From assembly GCA_023264135.1 (NCBI GenBank), contig JALQSZ010000121.1, positions 1 through 5,306 on the forward strand: a stretch of DNA of 5,306 nt, given 5' to 3'. Positions 1 to 5,306 of this stretch are shown here, in pieces; the stretch's first letter is position 1, and the number at the start of each line of letters is the position of its first letter. Source of the DNA: Acidimicrobiales bacterium. GTDB lineage: Bacteria; Actinomycetota; Acidimicrobiia; Acidimicrobiales; Acidimicrobilacustridaceae. The translations under genes were made by a program, and so were the position numbers. The notes under the pieces are model-generated. The model worked only from the letters and a program-made list of their open reading frames with translations, was not told where the DNA came from and did no database searches.

Positions 1-68
1 CGATCCTTGTGAATGTTTCGGCGAGGTCGATCGTGACCCGCTTCGATCGACGAAGCCAAGGAGCGTGA
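1..68 (+). CDS. pstC: Phosphate ABC transporter permease PstC, C-terminal end only (partial)
   Basis: Only the last 21 codons and the TGA stop (66-68) are present; reading starts at base 3. The tail reads ILVNVSARSIVTRF followed by a basic stretch. This is the usual end of an ABC permease: the last part of a membrane helix, then positively charged residues on the cytoplasmic side. PstC is the partner permease of PstA in the PstSCAB importer and almost always precedes pstA, so the call rests on position plus resemblance to actinobacterial PstC tails. The other two forward frames fit less well: one stops at 10-12 and the other gives a Cys/Pro/Arg-rich peptide. The stop is one base before the pstA start, so the two genes are probably co-transcribed and translationally coupled. 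The pstA ribosome binding site (AAGGAG, 58-63) lies inside this gene. Confidence 0.8.
   Translation, partial: ILVNVSARSIVTRFDRRSQGA
26..51 (+). repeat. 8-bp perfect inverted repeat just upstream of pstA
   Basis: GTCGATCG at 26-33 is the exact reverse complement of CGATCGAC at 44-51, with a 10-base loop between. It lies in the pstC tail and ends 6 bases before the AAGGAG ribosome binding site of pstA. A stem here could modulate pstA translation. However, each arm is built on the CGATCG motif that is abundant across the window, so chance is a real explanation. Confidence 0.35.
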
Positions 69-69
69 G

Positions 70-972
70 ATGACTGATCTTTCTCTCCTCGAAGAATCCA
101 ATCGCCTGTTGCTTGAAGCAACAACTTCGCGCTCACGGCGAGTGCGTAATCGCTTGGCATCGATCTGGATGGCAGGTTCGCTAATCGCCGCACTTGTGCC
201 GTTGGCGCTCGTCATTGGTTACGTGGTGTTCAAAGGCGTGAGTTCACTTTCGGTGTCGTGGTTTACCGACGATCTCCCTGCAGTCACTCGTAAAGCCGGC
301 GGCGGTATGGGGCCGGCAATCGTTGGCACCTTGCTCATCACCGCTGGCGCAGCAGTGATGGCAATTCCGCTCGGCATTCTTGGAGCGGTGTACCTGCACG
401 AATACGGCGGCAAGACAAAATTGTCGCGACTGATTCGATTCATGGCCGACGTCATGACTGGTGTTCCGTCGATCGTGATGGGTCTGTTCGTCTACACCGT
501 CTGGACCCTCGAAATGGGCCTCAATGGTTTCGGCGGATCGCTTGCGCTTGCGTGTTTGATGCTTCCGATCATCATTCGTTCGACAGAAGAAATGCTGCGA
601 CTTGTTCCTGACGAGTTGCGGCAGGCGAGTTACGCGCTCGGTAATCGAAAATGGCGAACAATCATGACGGTGGTGTTGCCGGCGTCATTCGGTGGCATCA
701 CTTCAGGCGTGATGATCGCCATCGCCCGTGCAGCTGGTGAAACTGCGCCGCTGGTCTTCACGATTGGCGCAGCGCGAAGCCTCAACTTGAATCTCTTCGA
801 TGGTCCGATGACGACCCTGTCGTTGCAGATCTTTGGAAATGCACAGACGCCGTTCGAAGCTGCGCAGTCACGTGCTTGGGGTGCTGCACTCACCCTCGTG
901 GGCATTGTGTTCCTCTTCACGATCCTTGCCCGAGTTGTGTCCGCCCGAGTGGCTCGCCGCCACAACGCCTAA
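70..972 (+). CDS. pstA: Phosphate ABC transporter permease PstA
   Basis: This is the inner-membrane permease subunit of the high-affinity phosphate importer PstSCAB. It pairs with PstC to form the channel and is driven by PstB. The 300-residue product is a normal length for the family. A charged cytoplasmic N-terminus (1-30) precedes about six hydrophobic segments, near 33-54, 80-108, 128-147, 155-171, 205-222 and 270-292. The cytoplasmic coupling loop that docks on the ATPase is recognisable at 181-204: QAS-x3-G (Q185 to G191), matching the EAA-x3-G motif, and then LP at 203-204. The family hallmark [13 protein letters not shown] covers 219-231. The ATG at 70 has a strong AAGGAG site (58-63) six bases upstream, and the gene starts one base after the pstC stop. 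Nothing in it looks broken. The sequence cannot separate phosphate from a close substrate, but the adjacent phoU makes phosphate very likely. Confidence 0.95.
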   Translation: MTDLSLLEESNRLLLEATTSRSRRVRNRLASIWMAGSLIAALVPLALVIGYVVFKGVSSLSVSWFTDDLPAVTRKAGGGMGPAIVGTLLITAGAAVMAIPLGILGAVYLHEYGGKTKLSRLIRFMADVMTGVPSIVMGLFVYTVWTLEMGLNGFGGSLALACLMLPIIIRSTEEMLRLVPDELRQASYALGNRKWRTIMTVVLPASFGGITSGVMIAIARAAGETAPLVFTIGAARSLNLNLFDGPMTTLSLQIFGNAQTPFEAAQSRAWGAALTLVGIVFLFTILARVVSARVARRHNA

Positions 973-991
973 CCGATCTAGCCTTCTCCCC

Positions 992-1004
992 GTGAGCGAC
1001 TCAC
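992..1004 (+). repeat. Small hairpin in the pstA-pstB gap
   Basis: GTGAG (992-996) pairs perfectly with CTCAC (1000-1004) around a CGA loop. The stem is only 5 bp and no T-run follows, so it is not a convincing terminator. It contains the alternative GTG start (992) of pstB, which would be occluded if the stem forms. Confidence 0.3.
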
Positions 1005-1014
1005 CTGATTCCAA

Positions 1015-1020
1015 TGAGGT
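1015..1020 (+). promoter_or_regulatory. Ribosome binding site that decides the pstB start
   Basis: TGAGGT contains a GAGG Shine-Dalgarno core 8 bases before ATG 1028. No comparable site is seen before the in-frame GTG at 992. The more upstream in-frame ATG at 833 lies deep inside pstA and has no support. This favours 1028 as the pstB start. Confidence 0.65.
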
Positions 1021-1027
1021 TCCGACA

Positions 1028-1876
1028 ATGGCCGCCAGTATGAGCGAGTCGATCGCCGAAGTTCCGGCAGAAGCGCCAGTGGCAGCAGCTGCTGAACCGA
1101 GCCTCGTCTTCGATGTTCGCGATCTCAGCGTCTATTACGGCGCGTTCAAAGCCGTTCGCAATGTTGACCTCGATGTTCGCCAGAACGAGATCACTGCATT
1201 CATTGGCCCATCTGGTTGCGGCAAGTCAACGGTGCTTCGGTGCTTCGACCGAATGAACGATCTCATCGAAGGCGCGCGAGTCGAAGGCCAGGTGCTCTAC
1301 CACGGCATCGATCTCTACGACGATCGAATCGATCCAGTAGAAGTTCGCAAGCGCATTGGCATGGTGTTCCAGCGTCCGAACCCGTTCCCCAAGTCGATCT
1401 ACGACAACATTGCGTTTGGTCCGCGCCTTGCGGGCAATAAGGGAAATCTCGACGACGTCGTCGAGAAAGCGTTGCGCCAGGCAGCGTTGTGGGACGAAGT
1501 GAAAGATCGACTCAAGAAATCCGCGATGGGGCTTTCAGGCGGACAGCAACAACGACTCTGCATCGCTCGCGCAATTGCCGTTGAGCCCGAAGTGATTCTG
1601 ATGGATGAACCGTGTTCGGCTCTTGACCCGATCGCCACTGCTCGCATTGAAGATCTGATGCAAGAACTCAAATCGGAATACACGATTCTCATCGTGACGC
1701 ACAACATGCAGCAGGCAGCTCGTGTGAGTGATCGAACCGCGTTCTTCACAACCGAAGTCAATAGTGAGAGCGATACGCGTACCGGAGTGCTCGTTGAGTT
1801 CGACACCACCGACAAGATTTTCTCGGCTCCTTCCGATGAACGTACCGAGAACTACGTGACCGGCCGCTTCGGCTGA
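1028..1876 (+). CDS. pstB: Phosphate ABC transporter ATP-binding protein PstB
   Basis: This is the cytoplasmic ATPase that powers phosphate import through PstC/PstA. With the ATG at 1028 it has 282 residues. All catalytic motifs are intact: Walker [10 protein letters not shown] at 60-68, Q-loop Q115 in [10 protein letters not shown], signature LSGGQ at 169-173, Walker B VILMDE at 189-194 with catalytic E194, D-loop SALD at 197-200, and switch histidine H225 in IVTHN. The [10 protein letters not shown] and DEPCSALDP stretches are typical of PstB rather than general ABC ATPases. The conserved fold begins near residue 27, leaving an Ala/Glu/Pro-rich leader of about 25 residues that the family does not need. 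The frame is open back to an ATG at 833 inside pstA, which would give 347 residues, but that is out-of-frame pstA sequence and is rejected. An ATG at 1040 is a shorter alternative. The gene follows pstA by 55 bases and precedes phoU by 31, in one operon. Confidence 0.95.
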   Translation: MAASMSESIAEVPAEAPVAAAAEPSLVFDVRDLSVYYGAFKAVRNVDLDVRQNEITAFIGPSGCGKSTVLRCFDRMNDLIEGARVEGQVLYHGIDLYDDRIDPVEVRKRIGMVFQRPNPFPKSIYDNIAFGPRLAGNKGNLDDVVEKALRQAALWDEVKDRLKKSAMGLSGGQQQRLCIARAIAVEPEVILMDEPCSALDPIATARIEDLMQELKSEYTILIVTHNMQQAARVSDRTAFFTTEVNSESDTRTGVLVEFDTTDKIFSAPSDERTENYVTGRFG

Positions 1877-1907
1877 TCACGACGCGCGACGACGAAAAGG
1901 TCCAGAC

Positions 1908-2675
1908 ATGCCTGAACAGCGCAAGTCATTCCATCAGGAACTCGATGAGATCCGCGACGACATTGTTCGTCTCGGTGCGCTCGTCAGCGAGTTCATTCCT
2001 CGCGGCACCGAGGTCCTTCTCTCTAACGACATGAAGGGCGCTCAGGCGCTCATCGAAGCTGACGACGAGCTCGATGCGTTGTCGCTGCGAATCGAGGAGC
2101 AGTGCTACCACGTCCTTGCGTTGCAGCAGCCGATGGCCTCAGATCTCCGCGCAATCGTGACAGCGGTTTGGTTAACAGGCGAGCTCGAACGATCTGGCGA
2201 CCTCATGGTGAATGTGGCAAAGGGTGCGCGCCGAATTTACGGCGTCACTCTTGATCCGCGTTTGCGTGGGCTCATCGAGCGAATGAGTGAAGAGTCGGCA
2301 CGTCTGGTGAAACTTGCGCTCGATGCCTATTCCGAACGGAATGCAAGCCTCGGTGTCGCGATCGACGACATCGACGATGCACTCGACGCACTACACGGCG
2401 ATTACATCGAAGCAATTTTCGAGTCGCATGCAACCCACGACATTGGACTTCAGGCGTCGGTTCAATTGGCGTTGATCGGTCGGTATTACGAGCGCATTGG
2501 TGATCACGCGGTGAACATCGGTCAACGCGTGCAGTACATGGTGACTGGTTGGTTGCCCGAACAAACGGGTGCCGCTCGGCTGAAGGCTCGCGCCCTGTTT
2601 GAAACAACCGAACATGAAGCGATCGGATTTACGCCGGTTGTTGTCGCATCGTCGGAGGACGAAGCCGACTCATGA
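1908..2675 (+). CDS. phoU: Phosphate signalling regulator PhoU
   Basis: PhoU is a cytoplasmic all-helical protein that links the Pst transporter to its sensor kinase and holds the starvation response off when phosphate is plentiful. The 255-residue product shows the expected internal duplication, two three-helix bundles, each with the metal-binding signature: ERSGD (E94-D98) followed by MVNVAK, and ERIGDH (E195-D199) followed by AVNIGQ. Typical family members have roughly 215-235 residues. The excess is a C-terminal tail (about 222-255) ending in a very acidic SSEDEADS. The start ATG has AAAAGG (1895-1900) seven bases upstream. The stop overlaps the next gene's start as ATGA (2672-2675), so PhoU and the kinase are probably made in a coupled way. 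This gene order fits PhoU acting between PstB and the kinase PAS domain, as known for the E. coli system. PhoY is the mycobacterial name for the same family. Confidence 0.95.
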   Translation: MPEQRKSFHQELDEIRDDIVRLGALVSEFIPRGTEVLLSNDMKGAQALIEADDELDALSLRIEEQCYHVLALQQPMASDLRAIVTAVWLTGELERSGDLMVNVAKGARRIYGVTLDPRLRGLIERMSEESARLVKLALDAYSERNASLGVAIDDIDDALDALHGDYIEAIFESHATHDIGLQASVQLALIGRYYERIGDHAVNIGQRVQYMVTGWLPEQTGAARLKARALFETTEHEAIGFTPVVVASSEDEADS

Positions 2676-3922
2676 CCCCAGTCCTGCCTGTGGCCATCGT
2701 TGTCGCAGTCGTGACGGTCGTCGTAACTGCCGTTGTCACTCGTTATTTTTCCGATCGTCGATTTTCGGTGGTCTCGAAGTGGTTGGGACAGCGACTCGAG
2801 GTGGACCTTCCTCCTCCGGCTTCAGGGCCTGAGGCTGCCATCGCGGTGATTGATCGACGTTTGCGAGCGATCGAGGGCGGCGCTGATCTCGCGCGCGCCC
2901 AAGTGGTTCGTTTGCAGGGAGCGCTCGATGGTCTTGACCAGGCGGTCTTGGTGATCGACGGCGAGGGACCGGTGATCGATCGGAATCGAGCTGCTGAACC
3001 GTTTATCGAGGCGCGCCACGCCGATGCGCTGGTCGGAGCAGCGGTTGCTGAACTCGTCGATGCCGCGTTGCAAAGCGGGGGAGCAACACGAACGCTTGAA
3101 CTTTTCGGCCCGCCACGTCGCACCGTGGTGGTGTCCACCGCCCCGATGCCCACCGAAGGGGGCCAGGTGGTTGTCGCAGTCGTTGAAGACATCACCGAGC
3201 TTCGACATCTCGAGTCGGTGCGGACAGATTTCGTCGCGAACGTGTCGCATGAACTCCGAACCCCGGTTGGAGCGATGTCATTACTCGCTGAGACCCTGCA
3301 AGATGCTGAAGATCCGGAGGTCGTGGCTCGACTGACAGGTCGGATTCAAGCCGAAGCGATGCGGGTGAGCGCCACGATCGAAGATCTTCTTGAACTCTCA
3401 CGCCTTGAAGGTGAAGCGTCAACGGAAGTGGCAACGATCTTTGCCGCCGATCTCATAACGGAGGCAGTGGATCGCATTCGACCAGCTGCGGATCTTGCGC
3501 AGTGTCAGTTAGTGATTGATGGTGGCCCGGAGGGTCTGGCGCTTGAAGGCGATCATCGCCAACTTCTCTCCGCGCTCACCAACCTCGTTGATAATGCCGT
3601 CAAATATTCTGATCCAGGTCAGTCGGTTGAGGTCGTTGCGTCAGCGAGCCCGGGGATGGTTGTCCTCTCTGTCACTGATCACGGCATTGGTATCCCGGCG
3701 CGTGACATTGATCGGGTCTTCGAACGCTTTTATCGAGTTGATCAAGCGCGTAGCCGAACCACGGGCGGTACAGGACTCGGACTCTCAATCGTCCGAAACG
3801 TGGTGACGAATCACGATGGTCGAGTCGAAATCGATTCACGATTGGGTGAAGGCTCAACGTTTCGCCTGTTCTTTCCGCAAGTCCGACGTGTTGAGGATGG
3901 AAGTCGAGGAACGCAGCAATGA
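2672..3922 (+). CDS. senX3: Phosphate-responsive sensor histidine kinase (SenX3/PhoR family)
   Basis: This membrane-attached histidine kinase phosphorylates the regulator encoded next, in response to phosphate limitation. The 416 residues hold one hydrophobic helix (about 5-23), then basic RYFSDRR; a linker helix (about 55-82); a PAS-like domain (about 84-185); the phosphoacceptor H193 in FVANVSHELRTPVGAM; and the ATP-binding domain. In the last, the N box is NLVDNAVKYS (304-313), the G1 box DHGIGI (336-341), the F box FERFYR (350-355) and the G2 box GGTGLGL (375-381). All catalytic residues are present, so it should be active. The H-box region closely resembles mycobacterial SenX3 as I recall it. 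Only about four residues precede the helix, so there is no periplasmic sensor, and input presumably comes via PhoU and PstSCAB. The start overlaps the phoU stop (ATGA). A GGAGG site (2654-2658) sits 13 bases upstream, rather far, which suggests translational coupling. PhoR is the alternative family name. Confidence 0.92.
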   Translation: MTPVLPVAIVVAVVTVVVTAVVTRYFSDRRFSVVSKWLGQRLEVDLPPPASGPEAAIAVIDRRLRAIEGGADLARAQVVRLQGALDGLDQAVLVIDGEGPVIDRNRAAEPFIEARHADALVGAAVAELVDAALQSGGATRTLELFGPPRRTVVVSTAPMPTEGGQVVVAVVEDITELRHLESVRTDFVANVSHELRTPVGAMSLLAETLQDAEDPEVVARLTGRIQAEAMRVSATIEDLLELSRLEGEASTEVATIFAADLITEAVDRIRPAADLAQCQLVIDGGPEGLALEGDHRQLLSALTNLVDNAVKYSDPGQSVEVVASASPGMVVLSVTDHGIGIPARDIDRVFERFYRVDQARSRTTGGTGLGLSIVRNVVTNHDGRVEIDSRLGEGSTFRLFFPQVRRVEDGSRGTQQ

Positions 3923-4623
3923 CCGTTGCGATCAAGGTGCTTGTTGTCGAAGATGAAGACTCCTATGTCGACGCGCTGGCGATTGGTCTGGCAAAAGAAG
4001 GTTTCGAGGTTTCTGTTGCGCGCGATGGCGCTGAAGCGATCGACATTTTCGATTCTGTGGATCCAGACCTTGTTCTGCTCGATGTCATGCTGCCGAAAGT
4101 TTCCGGGGTTGATGTCTGCCGCGAATTACGAAGCCGATCATCGGTGCCAATCATTATGGTCACCGCGAAAGACGATGAGATCTCCACTGTTGTCGGTCTC
4201 GAAGTCGGAGCGGACGATTACGTCGCGAAGCCCTATCGACTCCGCGAACTCGTCGCCCGAATGCGCGCGGTTTTGCGACGTCGTATCGCAGATGACGCAA
4301 TGGTTGATGACGGCGACATCGTTTCCATTGGCGACGTCTCCATCGACCGAGAACGCCATGAGGTCATCATCCGTGAGGAGAATGTCGCACTTCCGCTCAA
4401 AGAGTTTGAGCTTCTTTCACTGCTCATGGACAACGCGGGCCGCGTCCTAACCCGCGACATGCTCATAGATCGAGTGTGGGGGAGTGACTACGTCGGCGAC
4501 ACCAAAACCCTCGATGTGCACATCAAACGCCTGCGCTCCAAGGTCGAGAGTGATCCCACGAACCCGGTTCGTATCGTGACGATTCGTGGCCTTGGCTACA
4601 AGTTCGACGTACCCAAGCGCTGA
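3919..4623 (+). CDS. regX3: Phosphate-responsive response regulator (RegX3/PhoB family, OmpR-type DNA binding)
   Basis: This cytoplasmic transcription factor is activated by phosphorylation from the preceding kinase. It normally activates phosphate-scavenging genes, including pst. The 234 residues comprise a receiver domain (about 5-120) and a winged-helix DNA-binding domain (about 135-232). The phosphorylated aspartate is D55 in LVLLDVMLP. The acidic pocket is E11/D12, the switch threonine T82 in VTAKDD, and the conserved lysine K104 in VAKPY. The recognition helix is DTKTLDVHIKRLRSKVE (194-210), and the wing reads VTIRGLGYKF. These last two stretches and WGSDYVGD are close to mycobacterial RegX3 as I recall it. 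The start overlaps the kinase stop (ATGA, 3919-3922), with GAGGA (3906-3910) eight bases before the ATG. The pair is therefore a cognate two-component system. Autoregulation through a site upstream of pst is likely, but that region is outside the window. PhoB/PhoP are alternative names. Confidence 0.93.
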   Translation: MTVAIKVLVVEDEDSYVDALAIGLAKEGFEVSVARDGAEAIDIFDSVDPDLVLLDVMLPKVSGVDVCRELRSRSSVPIIMVTAKDDEISTVVGLEVGADDYVAKPYRLRELVARMRAVLRRRIADDAMVDDGDIVSIGDVSIDRERHEVIIREENVALPLKEFELLSLLMDNAGRVLTRDMLIDRVWGSDYVGDTKTLDVHIKRLRSKVESDPTNPVRIVTIRGLGYKFDVPKR

Positions 4624-4641
4624 GGGTTCTCGAAACGGGCC

Positions 4642-4654
4642 GGTGCGTCGCACC
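4642..4654 (+). terminator. GC-rich hairpin after regX3, weak terminator candidate
   Basis: GGTGC (4642-4646) pairs perfectly with GCACC (4650-4654) around a GTC loop, 19 bases after the regX3 stop. The stem is only 5 bp and is followed by CGCCTCG rather than a T-run, so intrinsic termination is doubtful. It is listed because it is the only stem seen at the end of the phosphate operon. Confidence 0.2.
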
Positions 4655-4661
4655 CGCCTCG

Positions 4662-4667
4662 TAGCAT
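4662..4667 (+). promoter_or_regulatory. Possible -10 element (TAGCAT) for the MFS gene
   Basis: TAGCAT fits the actinobacterial -10 consensus TANNNT. Seven bases separate its final T (4667) from a GTG at 4675 in frame with the transporter. That is the spacing expected when transcription starts at the start codon of a leaderless message. No recognisable -35 lies 16-18 bases upstream. A hexamer this loose occurs often by chance. Confidence 0.3.
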
Positions 4668-5306
4668 GGGCGAAGTGACCCCCGAGTCCACATCTCCCAA
4701 CGGCAAGCGCCCTCGCGGTCCGGCACCTGCCGGACGCGATCCTCGCCGACCGTGGGCACCGTCACCCTTTACGCGCCTGGCGCGGGCGCACGCGGCATCA
4801 GTCTCGGGCGACGCGCTGTTTGCCATTGGTCTCGCTGGTTCGGTGTTCTTCTCGCTCGACTTCACCTCGGCTCGGTGGCGAGTTGCCCTGTACCTACTTC
4901 TCACAATCGCTCCGTTCGCGATCGCTGCACCACTGATTGGTCCCGCCATCGACCGAATAAAAGGTGGACGTCGTTGGATCATCGTCGGCTCGATGTTGCT
5001 ACGCGCTGTGCTCGCGTTCTTTGTCGTCCGGCACATGAACACGATCCTCTTCTACCCAGAAGCCTTCGGCATGCTCATCATGCAGAAGATCTATTCGATT
5101 TCGAAGAGCGCAGTAATTCCCAGCACGGTTCATAGCGATGAAGAATTGGTGCAAGCCAATTCCCAACTCACAACGTTGTCGTCGATTGCGGTCGTCATCG
5201 CGGCGGTACCCGGCGGCATTCTCTACGCGATCGGTGGCGGCAAAGCCACGGTTGCACTGGGTGCAGTCGTTTTTGCGGTCGGCACAATTCTCGCGTTGCA
5301 ACTTCC
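4666..5306 (+). CDS. MFS transporter, N-terminal part (partial, runs off the window)
   Basis: The frame is open from ATG 4666 to the end of the window, giving 213 residues, about half of a normal MFS protein. A hydrophilic, Pro/Arg-rich cytoplasmic tail (1-40) precedes about six hydrophobic helices, near 44-64, 71-92, 104-121, 127-142, 172-190 and 194-212. The loop after helix 2 reads GPAIDRIKGGRR (92-103), a form of MFS motif A, and SAVIPSTVHSDEELVQANSQ (148-167) fits the cytoplasmic stretch between helices 4 and 5. This pattern is common in actinobacterial drug-efflux-like MFS proteins, but the substrate cannot be told. Neither ATG 4666 nor GTG 4675 has a clear ribosome binding site; GTG 4675 fits a leaderless message and would remove three residues. 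The gene starts 42 bases after regX3. Nothing ties its function to phosphate. Confidence 0.85.
   Translation, partial: MGEVTPESTSPNGKRPRGPAPAGRDPRRPWAPSPFTRLARAHAASVSGDALFAIGLAGSVFFSLDFTSARWRVALYLLLTIAPFAIAAPLIGPAIDRIKGGRRWIIVGSMLLRAVLAFFVVRHMNTILFYPEAFGMLIMQKIYSISKSAVIPSTVHSDEELVQANSQLTTLSSIAVVIAAVPGGILYAIGGGKATVALGAVVFAVGTILALQL

Noticed and set aside
833..1027. Upstream extension of pstB from ATG 833, adding 65 residues inside pstA
   Set aside because: The added peptide is out-of-frame pstA sequence rich in Arg and Ser, with no resemblance to PstB, and the pstA frame there is clearly coding. A GAGG site supports ATG 1028.
1399..1815. 138-codon open frame on the - strand opposite pstB
   Set aside because: It lies wholly across the catalytic core of pstB. 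Its Ser/Arg-rich translation has no recognisable motif and is typical of antisense shadow frames.
1861..1875. Hairpin CGGCCG-CTT-CGGCTG at the end of pstB as a terminator
   Set aside because: The stem is short with a G-U pair, has no T-run and lies inside coding sequence; phoU follows 31 bases later in the same operon.
2743..3250. Two overlapping - strand frames (150 and 142 codons) opposite the kinase gene
   Set aside because: They are antisense to a clearly coding PAS region, low in complexity, overlap each other and show no domain.
4625..4640. GTTCTCG in the regX3-MFS gap as a phosphate-regulator binding site
   Set aside because: Only a single half-site-like heptamer is present. PHO-box sites in actinobacteria are direct repeats of a GTTCACC-like unit, and no second unit at 11-base spacing is seen.
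4621..4665. RegX3 and the MFS protein are in the same frame, separated by one TGA and 14 codons, suggesting readthrough fusion
   Set aside because: RegX3 ends at the normal position for its family, no recoding signal is apparent, and shared frame occurs one time in three by chance.
4596..5135. Open frames of 148 codons (- strand, 4596-5042) and 127 codons (+ strand, 4752-5135) over the MFS gene
   Set aside because: Both translate to Arg/His/Cys-rich peptides without motifs. The frame starting at 4666 gives regular membrane helices and an MFS loop motif, and stays open to the window end.

Overview
The window is one strand-uniform stretch of an actinobacterial-type chromosome. It carries the 3' part of a high-affinity phosphate uptake operon, the two-component system that controls such operons, and the start of an unrelated-looking transporter gene. 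In order, all on the + strand: the last 21 codons of a permease gene (pstC-like), pstA, pstB, phoU, a SenX3/PhoR-family sensor kinase, a RegX3/PhoB-family response regulator, and a 5' fragment of a major facilitator superfamily (MFS) transporter that runs off the end. Coding density is near total. The gaps are 1, 55, 31 and about 42 bases, and two junctions are 4-base ATGA overlaps, so there is no gene-free stretch near 300 bases.

The organism is probably a member of Actinomycetota. The kinase and regulator resemble mycobacterial SenX3 and RegX3 more than proteobacterial PhoR and PhoB, as judged from memory of those proteins. Examples are the kinase H-box region reading FVANVSHELRTPVGAM and the regulator stretch DYVGDTKTLDVHIKRLRSK. 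DNA composition looks only moderately GC-rich, with frequent CGA arginine codons and very frequent GATC. A lineage such as Acidimicrobiia would fit, but that is a guess.

How the genes work together: PstC and PstA form the membrane channel and PstB is the ATPase of the PstSCAB phosphate importer. The binding protein PstS must lie upstream, outside the window. PhoU relays the transporter state to the kinase and restrains it when phosphate is plentiful. The kinase phosphorylates the regulator when phosphate is scarce, and the regulator then activates phosphate-starvation genes, normally including the pst operon itself. Here the whole chain is encoded contiguously. The kinase has a single N-terminal membrane helix with essentially no external domain, which fits sensing through Pst/PhoU rather than directly.

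The MFS gene begins after a short gap with a small GC-rich hairpin and a TANNNT element placed for a possible leaderless GTG start, so it may be its own transcription unit. I see no mobile element, CRISPR array, RNA gene or phage feature. I found no undescribed system: the content is well-known biology, with a few local sequence details worth checking.
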